Shown here: piece by piece, positions 39,771 to 48,824 of the stretch | How the letters are laid out: every line of letters starts with the position of its first letter | Numbering within the stretch: position 1 is the first letter of the stretch | NCBI GenBank assembly: GCA_903907995.1 | Contig: CAIVQH010000019.1 | Span: 124,001 to 188,000 of the forward strand | Direction: 5' to 3' | DNA: 64,000 nucleotides | Source: an uncultured Verrucomicrobiota bacterium | GTDB lineage: Bacteria; Verrucomicrobiota; Verrucomicrobiia; Limisphaerales; UBA9464 | Made by a program: the position numbers and the translations under genes | The notes under the pieces: model-generated | What the model was told of the DNA's origin: nothing | Seen by the model: the letters and a program-made list of their open reading frames with translations, nothing else | Databases searched by the model: none

Positions 39771-40829
39771 ATGAATTTGCTGCCATCACGCCCGGCCATG
39801 GAACGCGCCTTTCTTGAGGGCGATGTGAGTTTTGACGGGCTGTTCTTCACGGGTGTGCGTACCACCGGAATTTTCTGCCGCCCGAGCTGCCCGGCGCGGA
39901 AACCCAAGCCGGAGAACTGCGAATACTTCGGGACGGTGAAGGAGGCGATGTTCGCCGGCTACCGGGCGTGCAGGCGATGCGATCCGCTGGGGGCCAATGG
40001 CCGTCCGCCGGAATGGGTGGCAAAGCTGATCGCCCAGCTGGACGCAAATCCCGAGGCCCGCCTGCAGGCGGCCGACCTGCTGGCGCTGGGAGTCGAGCCG
40101 GCCCGGGCGCGGCGGTGGTTTCAGCAGCATCATGGGATGACGTTCGCCGCCTTTTGCCGGGCCCGACGGCTGGGACGCGCGCTGGGAGAATTGCGGGCCG
40201 GCGGCAGTCTCGACGATGCGGCGCTGGGGCACGGCTTTGATTCGCATAGCGGCTTTCGCGAAGCCTTCGCCAAGCAATTTGGCGCGCCGCCCGGCCAGGC
40301 GCGCGAGGGGGACTGTGTGACCACGGCGCTCATCGAGTCGCCGGTCGGGCCACTCCTGTGCGGCGCGGTTGGGAAGGGGATCTGCCTGCTGGAATTCACC
40401 GACCGCCGGCGCATCGAGAAGCAGATGGAGGCGGTCACCCGGAGGCTCGGCTTGGCCCTGGTGCCGGGAGACCACCCGTTGCTCGACACGCTGCGCCGGG
40501 AGTTGGCGGAGTATTTTGAGGGCAAACGGCGTGAGTTCACCCTGCCGTTGGTGGCGCCGGGCACGGAATTTCAGGAGCGCGTCTGGGCGGAGCTATGCCG
40601 TATCCCGTATGGGATCACGATTTCATACGAGGAATTGGCCAACCGGTCGGGCCGGGCCGGAGCCCAGCGCGCCGTGGGCACGGCCAATGGGATGAACCGC
40701 ATCGCCATCGTCATCCCCTGCCACCGCGTCGTGAACAAGAGTGGCGAGCTGGGTGGCTATGGCGGCGGGCTCTGGCGCAAACAATTGCTGCTGGAGCTGG
40801 AGCGCACGGGCAAGCCGATGGTGCGGTAA
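39771..40829 (+). CDS. ada: Ada: methylphosphotriester and O6-methylguanine repair protein/regulator
   Basis: A 352-residue three-part protein. Residues 1-75 are the Ada zinc domain with Cys ligands C36, C40, C67 and C70 (GIFCRPSCPARKP, ACRRCDP), which accept methyl groups from phosphotriesters. Residues 80-180 form an AraC-type helix-turn-helix region (ARARRWFQQHHGMTFAAFCRARRL). Residues 185-350 are the O6-alkylguanine transferase with active-site motif IPCHRV and PYGITISYEELA. In Escherichia coli Ada, methylation of the zinc domain turns it into an activator of alkylation repair; probably the same here. Confidence 0.93.
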   Translation: MNLLPSRPAMERAFLEGDVSFDGLFFTGVRTTGIFCRPSCPARKPKPENCEYFGTVKEAMFAGYRACRRCDPLGANGRPPEWVAKLIAQLDANPEARLQAADLLALGVEPARARRWFQQHHGMTFAAFCRARRLGRALGELRAGGSLDDAALGHGFDSHSGFREAFAKQFGAPPGQAREGDCVTTALIESPVGPLLCGAVGKGICLLEFTDRRRIEKQMEAVTRRLGLALVPGDHPLLDTLRRELAEYFEGKRREFTLPLVAPGTEFQERVWAELCRIPYGITISYEELANRSGRAGAQRAVGTANGMNRIAIVIPCHRVVNKSGELGGYGGGLWRKQLLLELERTGKPMVR

Positions 40830-40846
40830 CTGCAAACCGAGTTATA

Positions 40847-41085
40847 AACGTTCAACGTCCAACGCTGAACGTCCAACGTCCAAAGCCGGAACCCTTCCGG
40901 CTGGCCTTCGCCTGGTCGTCCTTCCGTCATTCGCAACATCCGAATCGTGCCGATGCGCTGGCAAAGCAGAACTGCCGCTTTGTCCGTGATTCCGCCCCGA
41001 CGAACAGCATCTTCCGCACAGACGGGTCCGGTCTGATACGTCTTCCTTCGAACGTTGGATGTTCAGCGTTGGACGTTGGACGTTC
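40847..41085. repeat. Long inverted pair made of heptamers
   Basis: Left arm 40847-40881: AACGTTC, AACGTCC, AACGCTG, AACGTCC, AACGTCC. Right arm 41051-41085 is its near-perfect reverse complement. The 170 bp between include a perfect hairpin AGCCGGAA-CCC-TTCCGGCT (about 40885-40903). No gene is seen in the gap 40830-41139. Confidence 0.8.
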
Positions 41086-41139
41086 TTTCTCCGTCCCTCC
41101 TGATCCCGTTTGCCCTCGGCGGCTCTCCGTGCAAATCCT

Positions 41140-42327
41140 ATGGCCATGCGTTATCGCCGCTTCGGTCGCACCAACCTCCAGATGCCCGTCTTCTCCTGCG
41201 GCGGGATGCGTTATCAGCAGGCTTGGTCAGATGTGACCTGGGACCAGGTGGACAAGGCCGGGCAGGCGAATCTGGAGGCGACCATCCATCGCAGCGTCGA
41301 GGTGGGCATCAACCACATCGAGACCGCGCGCGGCTACGGCTCGTCGGAGATGCAGCTCGGACCGGTACTGGCGCAGTTCCCGCGCGAAAAACTGATCGTG
41401 CAGACCAAGGTGATGCCGAAGCCGACCGCGAAGGAGTTCCGGGAGACCTTCGAGACCTCGATGGCCTATCTGAAGCTCGGGCACGTCGATCTGCTCTCCA
41501 TCCACGGCATCAACAACCGTGAGCATCTCGACCAGACGCTGCGGAAAGGGGGCTGCCTGGACGAGGCCCGCAAGATTCAGCGCGAGGGACGAGCCCGCTT
41601 CGTCGGCTTCAGCACGCACGCCACGCCGGATGTGATTTCGGCGGCCATCCGCAGCGACGAGTTCGATTACGTGAACCTGCACTGGTACTTCGTGAACGAC
41701 CTCAACCGCGCGTGCATCGCCGAGGCCGCCCAACGCGACATGGGCATGTTCATCATCAGTCCGAACGACAAGGGCGGTAAGCTCTACCTCGGCCTGCCGA
41801 AGCTGCGCGCGCTCACCGCGCCACTGACGCCCATGCAGTTCAACGATCTCTACTGCCTCGCGCGGCCTGAAATCCACACGCTCTCCCTCGGTGCGGCGAA
41901 GCCTTCCGACTTTGATGAACACATCGTCGGGCTGGCGCACTACGACCGCGCGGCGGAGGTGGTCGCGCCCATCGAGCGGCTGCTGCGTGATGAGCTCGAG
42001 AGCACGCACGGTGGCGAATGGATGCGCCGCTGGTTCACGAATCTCCCTGAGTTCTACGACGTGCCGGGCGAGGTCAACATCCTGGAGATTCTCCGTCTCT
42101 ACACTTACGCCAAGCCGCTGGAGCTGACGGAATGGGCGAAATTCCGCTACAACATGCTGGGCAACGCCGACCACTGGTTCCCCGGTGAGCACGTCGCGAA
42201 GCTCGACTGGAGCCGCGTTCGTGCTGCCGTGGCCAAGAGCCCCTTTGCGGACCGCATCCCGGCCATCCTGGAGGAGGCACATGAGCTGTACCATGACGCG
42301 CCAGTGAAGCGGCTCAGCCAGAGCTGA
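41140..42327 (+). CDS. Aldo/keto reductase family oxidoreductase
   Basis: A 395-residue protein starting [29 protein letters not shown] elements: [18 protein letters not shown] with the catalytic-region Asp replaced by Glu-Thr-Ala-Arg-Gly-Tyr context, [11 protein letters not shown] (Lys), and [11 protein letters not shown] (His). Residues 310-395 form the C-terminal helical domain often seen in ferredoxin-linked AKRs, but no 4Fe-4S cysteine set is present. Substrate unknown. It is tail to tail with the zinc-ribbon membrane protein. Confidence 0.85.
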   Translation: MAMRYRRFGRTNLQMPVFSCGGMRYQQAWSDVTWDQVDKAGQANLEATIHRSVEVGINHIETARGYGSSEMQLGPVLAQFPREKLIVQTKVMPKPTAKEFRETFETSMAYLKLGHVDLLSIHGINNREHLDQTLRKGGCLDEARKIQREGRARFVGFSTHATPDVISAAIRSDEFDYVNLHWYFVNDLNRACIAEAAQRDMGMFIISPNDKGGKLYLGLPKLRALTAPLTPMQFNDLYCLARPEIHTLSLGAAKPSDFDEHIVGLAHYDRAAEVVAPIERLLRDELESTHGGEWMRRWFTNLPEFYDVPGEVNILEILRLYTYAKPLELTEWAKFRYNMLGNADHWFPGEHVAKLDWSRVRAAVAKSPFADRIPAILEEAHELYHDAPVKRLSQS

Positions 42328-42333
42328 GAACAA

Positions 42334-42861
42334 TCACGGCTTGTCTTCAGAACCGACCATTCTGTCCGCATCTGGCAGATGGATAGGTTTGGACCTCATC
42401 GCTTTGCCCATGAGCCAACCGATCATGCCGTAAAACAGGCACGAAGGCAGCGTGATGATCGTTAGCATCGAGACTTCAAAGGCACCGTCATCACCTGCAG
42501 GCATGGGTAAGGCCGGGAACAGTGCGACAACGGCAAAAATAGCCGGAAAATGAATGATCAGCGCGAGATCGATAAAGGACATTCCGGGGGAATTGACCTT
42601 GTTGGTGCCCTCAATTACGCCGGCAAATCCCCAGAGGAGGCTCCACAGAAAAGGAACGAAAAAGAAAATCAGGACGCATCGTGTCGTCACGCTCTGGTTC
42701 CGTAACCACTTCCAGATGAACACCAGATCATTCAGCCCTTTGAAGAGGCCCAGGCGAAGAACCTTTGCCGACGTTTCAACCTGAACCAATGGCGTTGAGT
42801 CCGATTCACAATGAGTCCACCCCTCGGGGTATTCTCGGATACAGCGGGGGCATCTCTTCAT
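42334..42861 (-). CDS. Zinc-ribbon membrane protein, hypothetical
   Basis: A 175-residue protein from ATG 42861. The N-terminus has a short zinc-ribbon-like motif (CPRC, then HC 12 residues later: MKRCPRCIREYPEGWTHCE). Three hydrophobic spans follow (VLIFFFVPFLWSLLWGFAG, ALIIHFPAIFAVVALFPAL, LTIITLPSCLFYGMIGWLMG). No family recognised. It is less GC-rich than its neighbours. Cytoplasmic zinc-ribbon heads on membrane proteins are frequent in this phylum but unassigned. Confidence 0.65.
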   Translation of the reverse strand: MKRCPRCIREYPEGWTHCESDSTPLVQVETSAKVLRLGLFKGLNDLVFIWKWLRNQSVTTRCVLIFFFVPFLWSLLWGFAGVIEGTNKVNSPGMSFIDLALIIHFPAIFAVVALFPALPMPAGDDGAFEVSMLTIITLPSCLFYGMIGWLMGKAMRSKPIHLPDADRMVGSEDKP

Positions 42862-43040
42862 GTTCAACAGACGAGGAATCATTGGTAAGGTCGGGGAAAA
42901 GCGCCGCACTCCTAACCTTTGCCACTGACCGTTGCCGTCCGGCGACGTTCAAACTGAGTTTTGGGGTGACCGACAGCCACTCAGCAAGCGGCCTCGAAAC
43001 CCGCTCGCTCCCGGCGCGGACCCACGGCAGACTCCTTTCC

Positions 43041-46000
43041 GTGAACCGCGTCTCCATTTTCGTCGCCGCCCTGTTTTGCTGGGGGGCCACCGCGTTGGCC
43101 GCCGAGGCCGCGCCGGTCAAACCGCTCCGGGTACTGCTCATCACCGGCGGCTGTTGCCATGATTATCCGGCGCAGAAAGACATTCTCGCCGAGGGGCTGC
43201 GCGAGCGGGCCAACGTCGAGGTCACCGTCGTGTTGCAGGGCGGGGACCGCACCGATTCGCGGATCGCGCTCTACGAGAATCCCGACTGGGCCAAGGGCTA
43301 CGACGTGGTGATCCACGACGAGTGCTTTGCTGACGTGAAAGATCCCGCGTGGCTCGACGGCATTCTTAAGCCGCATCGTGCCGGCGTGCCGGCGGTGGTG
43401 CTGCATTGCGCGATGCACTGCTACCGCACGGGTTCGGACGAGTGGTTCAAGTTCTGCGGCGTCACCTCGCGGCAGCACGGGGCGCAATATCCTCACAGCG
43501 TCTTCAACCGCGACGGGGCGAATCCGATCATGCAGGGCTTTGGCGCAGCGTGGGCGAATCCGGCCGGCGAACTCTACTGGATCGAAAAGGTCTGGCCCAC
43601 GGCGCACGTGCTCGGCTCGGCGAAGAACCAGGAGAACGGTCACGACGAGCCGTGCATCTGGGTAAACGATTATCAGGGCACGCGGGTGTTTGGCACGACG
43701 TTGGGCCACCACAACGAGACGGTTTCCTCGCCCACCTATCTCGATTTCGTAACGCGTGGCACACTCTGGGCCGCGGGCCATCTGGAGCCGGCGTATCTCA
43801 AGCCCATCAAACCCAAGCTCGTGCCGGTGAACCTGGCGCAAGGCAAGCCGGCGACCGCTTCGACCACCCAGGAAGGCCATCCCGCCGGCCACGCGGTGGA
43901 TGGCGACAGCAGCAGCCGCTGGTGCGCCTCGGATGGCTCACCGAACCAATGGTGGCAGGTCGATCTCGGTTCAGCGCAGAAGACCACGGGCATCCTGCTC
44001 GACTGGGAGCAGGGCGGGGCGGTCTATCGCTACCGCGTGGAGGGCGCCACGGACGGCCAGACGTGGCATGTGTTGGTTGATGGGAGCAACAATACCAAGC
44101 CCAGTGCCAATGAGCATCGCTGGGCCGCGAGCGAGGTCCGGCAGGTGCGCGTCCACTTCCTGGGTGCGGCGACGGGCGTATGGGGCAGCCTCAAGGAGGT
44201 GAAGGTCTTCGGCGAGCAGATGCAGGAGATCAATCCGGCCAAGGCGAGCCAGGCGGAACAGGACGCTTTGCTCGGCGACGTGAAGGTTCCCGAGGGGTTT
44301 GAAAAGACCATCTTCGCCGCGCCGCCCGCCGTGAATTATCCGGTGTTCGTCTCGGCTTCGCCGGATGGCACGGTCTATGTCTCCTCCGACAAGAATGGCT
44401 CGCTCGACCGCGCGCCGCATCGCGGCTCGATCATCCGCCTGCGTGATCTCGATGGCGATGGTCGTGCCGACGAATCGAAGCTCTTCGTGGCGGACGTGGA
44501 CTCGCCCCGCGGCCTGGTCTGGGATCGCGACCGGCTCTACGTGCTGCATCCACCGCACCTGAGCGTGTACATCGACAAGGACGGCGACGGCATCGCCGAC
44601 GAGGAAAAGATCCTCGTGAAGAACATGGGCTTCACTTTCAAGGACCGCCCCGCCGATCACACCTCGAACGGCCTCGAACTCGGCGTGGACGGCTGGATCT
44701 ACTGCGCGATGGGCGACTTCGGTTTCATGGAGGCCGAAGGCACCGATGGCCGGAAGATGCAACTGCGCGGCGGCGCGATCCTGCGCGTGCGGACTGACGG
44801 TACCGGACTGGAATTCTATTCGCGCGGCACCCGCAATATCCTCGAAGCCGAAGTCACACCCACGCTGGACGTCTTCGCGCGCGACAACACGAACGATGGA
44901 GACGGTTGGGACGTGCGGCTGCATCACAGCACCGCGCTGGTGAACCACGGCTATCCGTCGCTCTACCAGCACTTCAGCGACGAGCTTATGGCCCCGCTGG
45001 CGGATTACGGTGGCGGTTCCGGCTGCGGCGGTCTTTTCCTCGATGAACCTGGTTTTCCCGAGGGCTACGGTTACGCGCTCTACACCGCGGACTGGGGCCG
45101 CGAATGGATTTACCGCCACCGGCTCACCCCCAAGGGCGCCTCCTTCACGATCGACCAGAACGAGTTCGTGCATGTGCCCCGCGCGACGGACCTGGATGTG
45201 GATGGTTCGAGCCATCTCTACATTTCCAGCTGGAAAGACGCGGTCTTCACCTACGCTGGCGAGAAGGCCGGCTTCCTTGCCCGTGTCACGCCGAAGGGCT
45301 ACGTCGCCGAGCCAATCCCGAACTTTGCAAAGGCCTCGGATGCTGAGCTGGTGAAGCTGCTGCTGTCGCCCAGCCACCGTCGCCGGCTCGAAGCCCAGCG
45401 CACGCTGATCGCGCGCGGCCTGAATGACGCCTCGGTGAAAGGGCTCTCCGCCGTGACGATGAATCCCGGCAATCCGATCGCCTCGCGCGTGGCCGCGATC
45501 TTCGCGTTGAAGCAGGGTCTGCACGCGGCGGCCGTCCCACTGCTCCTGTCGTTCGTGAAGAACGATTCGATCCGCGAGTTTGCGCTGCGGGCGCTGACCG
45601 ACCGGCTGGAGGAACTGGCCGGCGTGCCGGCTGAACCGATCCTGGCCGGGCTCAAGGATGCCAATCCGCGCGTTCGTCGGGAGGCGATCAACAGCGTCGC
45701 CCGCCTTGGCAAATTGGAGAATGCCGCCGCGCTGGTGCCGCTGCTGGATGATGCCGATCCGCGCCTGAGCCACATGACCGTCCACGGTCTGGCGCAGCTC
45801 AAGGCGGCCGACGTGCTCTTCTCCGTGGTGGATGCCAACGGTGACAACGCCACCGCCACAGCGCGCACGCATGCGTTCTATGCGCTCTACCTACTGCATG
45901 AACCGGCGGTGATTGACGGCTTAATCAGCCGATTGGGGCGCGAGACCTCGGCCTTGCGCCGCCGGGACCTGCTGACCGCGCTTTGCCGCCTCTACTTTAC

Positions 46001-47297
46001 GGAGGGTGAATGGAAGGGCGAGAGCTGGGGCACGCGTCCCGACACGTCCGGGCCGTATTACCAGACCGCCAGCTGGTCAGAGACGACGCGCATCGATGCA
46101 GCCCTGAAAGCGGAACTGGCCAAGGCCACGCCGGCGGACGCCAGCTTCCTGCTGGGCGAATTCAACCGGCACAAGATTCCGGTGGGAGACGCGCTTGACA
46201 GCGTGGTCGCGCTGGCGGCGAAGGATTCCACGCTGGCCACTGCCGCCGTGGCCCAGCTTTCGCGGGCGGAACGGATTCCTCCGGCGGCAGTGCCGATCCT
46301 GATCCCGGTTGCGACCGCGGCGGATACCGAGGCGGTCACGCGTGCGCAGGCGGTGATCGCTCTGGCGAAGTCCGACAGTGCCGAGGCGCTGCCGGCGCTG
46401 CTGCTGGCGCTGCCGCGTTTGCAGGCGCAAAAGGATGCGGCGCGCGAAGTTGGTCAGGCACGTGAGGCCTTCCTCAACTCGCCCAGGCTGGAAGCGCAGC
46501 ACACGCAGCTCGAACAGATCGCCGCGCAGCATTCCGGTGATGGCTCGCTGTGGGCCGACGCGGTGCTCCTCCGCATTTCCGACCGCAAGAACGCCGCGCC
46601 GGAAACCAAGGCGTTGGTGACCAAGGCGCTGAATGACGGATGGGCTGAGCCCGTCCGGCGCACCCAGATTCTCCGCGCCGTCGCGCTGGCGAATCACCGG
46701 GCTTATCGCGACTTGGTGATCGCCGCGCTCGACGACCACGACGCCAGCGTACTGGCTGCCGCGCACGACGCGGCGGTGGCGCTCCGGCTGCTGGAGGCTA
46801 CGAAGAAGGCCGCGGCTACAGGGCCGCTGATCGGTGCGCTGAAAACCGAGCAGGTGATCGCCGCTGTGGTGCAGCAGCACGGTGATGTTGCTCTGGGCGA
46901 GCAGCTGTTCACCCGTCAGGCCTGCGTGACCTGCCACACGGTGAAATCCGACCAGCCGCTGAAGGGCCCGTTCCTCGGCAACATCGCGACAACCTATCCG
47001 CGCCCCGCGCTGGCGGAGGCGATCCTGCTGCCGAACAAGACCATCGCGCAGGGCTTCGTCACGCATCACTTCGAGCTGAAGGATGGCACCGAACTGGAAG
47101 GCTTCGTGACGCAGGAGGCGGCCGATAAGGTCACGATCCGCAACGCCGCCGCGCAGGAAGTCGTGATCGTCGTCGCCGACATCGCCAAGCGGGAGAAGCT
47201 CGACCGCTCGATCATGCCCGAGGGGATCGTCGCGAACCTGACCGTGAAGGAATTCGCCTCGCTGCTGGATTACCTCGAGGCGCTCGCCAAGAAATGA
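43041..47297 (+). CDS. Giant ThuA / F5-8C / propeller / HEAT / cytochrome c protein
   Basis: A 1418-residue secreted protein from GTG 43041, where a signal peptide begins (VNRVSIFVAALFCWGATALA). Order: ThuA-like domain (25-250; RVLLITGGCCHDYP, VVLHCAMHCYR), F5/8-type-C-like carbohydrate-binding domain (255-390; ASTTQEGHPAGHAVDGD, WWQVDLGSA), PVC-type propeller (410-770), HEAT-like repeats (770-1270), then a cytochrome c module with CVTCH (QLFTRQACVTCHTVK) and the family tail. It probably oxidises a carbohydrate-type substrate outside the cell and passes electrons to the heme; this is inference. Earlier in-frame codons (from 42765) run antisense to the neighbouring gene. Confidence 0.92.
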   Translation: MNRVSIFVAALFCWGATALAAEAAPVKPLRVLLITGGCCHDYPAQKDILAEGLRERANVEVTVVLQGGDRTDSRIALYENPDWAKGYDVVIHDECFADVKDPAWLDGILKPHRAGVPAVVLHCAMHCYRTGSDEWFKFCGVTSRQHGAQYPHSVFNRDGANPIMQGFGAAWANPAGELYWIEKVWPTAHVLGSAKNQENGHDEPCIWVNDYQGTRVFGTTLGHHNETVSSPTYLDFVTRGTLWAAGHLEPAYLKPIKPKLVPVNLAQGKPATASTTQEGHPAGHAVDGDSSSRWCASDGSPNQWWQVDLGSAQKTTGILLDWEQGGAVYRYRVEGATDGQTWHVLVDGSNNTKPSANEHRWAASEVRQVRVHFLGAATGVWGSLKEVKVFGEQMQEINPAKASQAEQDALLGDVKVPEGFEKTIFAAPPAVNYPVFVSASPDGTVYVSSDKNGSLDRAPHRGSIIRLRDLDGDGRADESKLFVADVDSPRGLVWDRDRLYVLHPPHLSVYIDKDGDGIADEEKILVKNMGFTFKDRPADHTSNGLELGVDGWIYCAMGDFGFMEAEGTDGRKMQLRGGAILRVRTDGTGLEFYSRGTRNILEAEVTPTLDVFARDNTNDGDGWDVRLHHSTALVNHGYPSLYQHFSDELMAPLADYGGGSGCGGLFLDEPGFPEGYGYALYTADWGREWIYRHRLTPKGASFTIDQNEFVHVPRATDLDVDGSSHLYISSWKDAVFTYAGEKAGFLARVTPKGYVAEPIPNFAKASDAELVKLLLSPSHRRRLEAQRTLIARGLNDASVKGLSAVTMNPGNPIASRVAAIFALKQGLHAAAVPLLLSFVKNDSIREFALRALTDRLEELAGVPAEPILAGLKDANPRVRREAINSVARLGKLENAAALVPLLDDADPRLSHMTVHGLAQLKAADVLFSVVDANGDNATATARTHAFYALYLLHEPAVIDGLISRLGRETSALRRRDLLTALCRLYFTEGEWKGESWGTRPDTSGPYYQTASWSETTRIDAALKAELAKATPADASFLLGEFNRHKIPVGDALDSVVALAAKDSTLATAAVAQLSRAERIPPAAVPILIPVATAADTEAVTRAQAVIALAKSDSAEALPALLLALPRLQAQKDAAREVGQAREAFLNSPRLEAQHTQLEQIAAQHSGDGSLWADAVLLRISDRKNAAPETKALVTKALNDGWAEPVRRTQILRAVALANHRAYRDLVIAALDDHDASVLAAAHDAAVALRLLEATKKAAATGPLIGALKTEQVIAAVVQQHGDVALGEQLFTRQACVTCHTVKSDQPLKGPFLGNIATTYPRPALAEAILLPNKTIAQGFVTHHFELKDGTELEGFVTQEAADKVTIRNAAAQEVVIVVADIAKREKLDRSIMPEGIVANLTVKEFASLLDYLEALAKK

Positions 47298-47497
47298 ATC
47301 CTACAGCCGGCACCACGGAAACGCCGCAACCTGGACCGCTCCGGCGCAACGATGCGCTCACCTGCGAGGAGTGCGGGGCGGAAGGCGCGTACGCAATTGC
47401 CGAGCGCCACCTGTGCGAGTCGTGCTACCAGCTTTGCGGCGCCTGCTGCCAAGGGGGCGATTGTGCGGACGACCGAACTGAAGGCCGCCCGGCATGA
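47294..47497 (+). CDS. Cys-rich mini-protein (zinc-ribbon-like)
   Basis: A 67-residue protein with eight cysteines: CX2C at 24/27, CX2C at 41/44, and further Cys at 48, 51, 52 and 57 (ECGAEGAYAIAERHLCESCYQLCGACC). The two CX2C pairs 13 residues apart suggest a zinc ribbon. Its ATG overlaps the stop of the giant cytochrome (ATGA), and its stop overlaps the ATG of the methyltransferase (ATGA), so it is translated as the middle gene of a tight operon. No signal peptide. Function unknown. Confidence 0.7.
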   Translation: MNPTAGTTETPQPGPLRRNDALTCEECGAEGAYAIAERHLCESCYQLCGACCQGGDCADDRTEGRPA

Positions 47498-48345
47498 GCG
47501 AACCCACGATAGAAACGCACTTCAAGGGCTGGGCCAAACCTGGTCCCGTGCCGCCCGGTCTGGCGTCCGGTGTGGTGGTCGAACCGAACGAGACGCTGGA
47601 TTCCGTGGGCGGCCATTTTCGCCTGTTCCAGTTGCGCGACGGGCACCGGTTTTCCACGGACGACGTGCTGACGGCCTGGTACGGCACGAGCTGGTGTCCC
47701 TCGGCCCGCACCGCCCTCGATCTCGGCAGTGGCATCGGCACAGTGGGCATGGTCGTGGCGTGGCGGCTGCCGGGCGTGAGGCTGGTGACGGTCGAGGCCC
47801 AGGAGGTGAGCGTGGGATTGGCCCGGAAGTCGGCCCGGGTTAACGGCGTTACCGACCGCTACGAGATCCGTCAGGGCGATTTCCGTGATCCCGGTGTGCT
47901 GCGTGAGGACGAGCGTTTTGACCTGGTGACCGGCAGCCCGCCCTATTTTCCGCCCGGCACCGGGGTGGAGAGCGAGCATCCGCAGAAATTGGCGTGCCGC
48001 TTTGAACTGCGGGGTACGGTGGCCGATTACTGCGCCACAGCCGCCCGACATCTTGCTTCCGGCGGCTTCTTCGCCTGCGTGTTCCCGTATGAGCCGCCCC
48101 AACTGGCCAGGGTGCAGGCGGGGGCACGGGAGGCCGGGCTCGTCATCGTCCGGCAGCGCCCCGTGGTGTTCCGCGAGGGCGACCGGCCGCTGATCGGGCT
48201 GTTCGGTCTGATGCGGGCGACCGATCTGCCGGAATGGTTCCGGGGCGGCACCTGGGTGGAGCCGGAGCTGATCATCCGGGCGCGCGACGGCAAGATTCAC
48301 CGGGAATACTCGGCGGTGAAACTGGCCATCGGGTTTCCGCCGTAA
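47494..48345 (+). CDS. tRNA1(Val) (adenine-N6)-methyltransferase-like protein
   Basis: A 283-residue Rossmann methyltransferase. The SAM site is ALDLGSGIGTVGMVVAWRLPG; the catalytic N6-amine motif reads SPPYFPPG instead of NPPY. TLDSVGGHFRLFQLRDGHRFSTDDVLTAWY at the N-terminus is typical of the TrmN6/YfiC (COG4123) family, which methylates A37 of tRNA1(Val). The Ser in place of the motif Asn, and the length, leave another substrate possible. Translationally coupled to the Cys-rich mini-protein. Confidence 0.8.
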   Translation: MSEPTIETHFKGWAKPGPVPPGLASGVVVEPNETLDSVGGHFRLFQLRDGHRFSTDDVLTAWYGTSWCPSARTALDLGSGIGTVGMVVAWRLPGVRLVTVEAQEVSVGLARKSARVNGVTDRYEIRQGDFRDPGVLREDERFDLVTGSPPYFPPGTGVESEHPQKLACRFELRGTVADYCATAARHLASGGFFACVFPYEPPQLARVQAGAREAGLVIVRQRPVVFREGDRPLIGLFGLMRATDLPEWFRGGTWVEPELIIRARDGKIHREYSAVKLAIGFPP

Positions 48346-48353
48346 CGATCTGG

Positions 48354-48686
48354 TCAGCTCACCGCCAGCAGCTCGACTTCGAAGATGAGCGTGGCATTGG
48401 GCGGGATGGCACCCGGATAACCGGCGCGTCCATAGGCAAGATCGGGCCCGATGGTCAGCTTCACCTTGTCGCCCACGCGCATGGTGGCGACGCCGATGTC
48501 CCAGCCGGCGATCACCTGACCCATCCCCAGCGCAAACTGGAAGGGCTCCTTGCGATCTACCGAGCTGTCGAACTTCTTCCCATCGGTGAACCGACCGGTG
48601 TAGTGGACGGTGACGGTCTTCCCGCGTTTCGCCTCGGGGCCGGTACCGGTGACGAGTTTCTCGATCTTCAGGTCTTCGCTTTCCAT
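48354..48686 (-). CDS. FKBP-type peptidyl-prolyl isomerase
   Basis: A 110-residue single FKBP domain: [39 protein letters not shown], then [36 protein letters not shown]. Active-site residues (Tyr, Asp, Phe, Trp, Tyr) are in place. No signal peptide, so it is cytoplasmic. It catalyses cis-trans isomerisation of prolyl bonds. It is convergent with the methyltransferase. Confidence 0.93.
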   Translation of the reverse strand: MESEDLKIEKLVTGTGPEAKRGKTVTVHYTGRFTDGKKFDSSVDRKEPFQFALGMGQVIAGWDIGVATMRVGDKVKLTIGPDLAYGRAGYPGAIPPNATLIFEVELLAVS

Positions 48687-48824
48687 CCGCGAGTTTCAGC
48701 ATGGGGGCATTCGGCGGTCAATTCGGACGGCGTTGTGTGGCGAATCTGGAGCCGGAAGCGAACATTACTTTTCACCCCTATGGTATTTGCGCCCAGTGGC
48801 TTGGCCGGTAACTTCCGAAGCATC

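Noticed and set aside
42765-43040. N-terminal extension of the giant cytochrome protein
   Set aside because: It is antisense to the zinc-ribbon membrane protein, and the signal peptide begins at GTG 43041.
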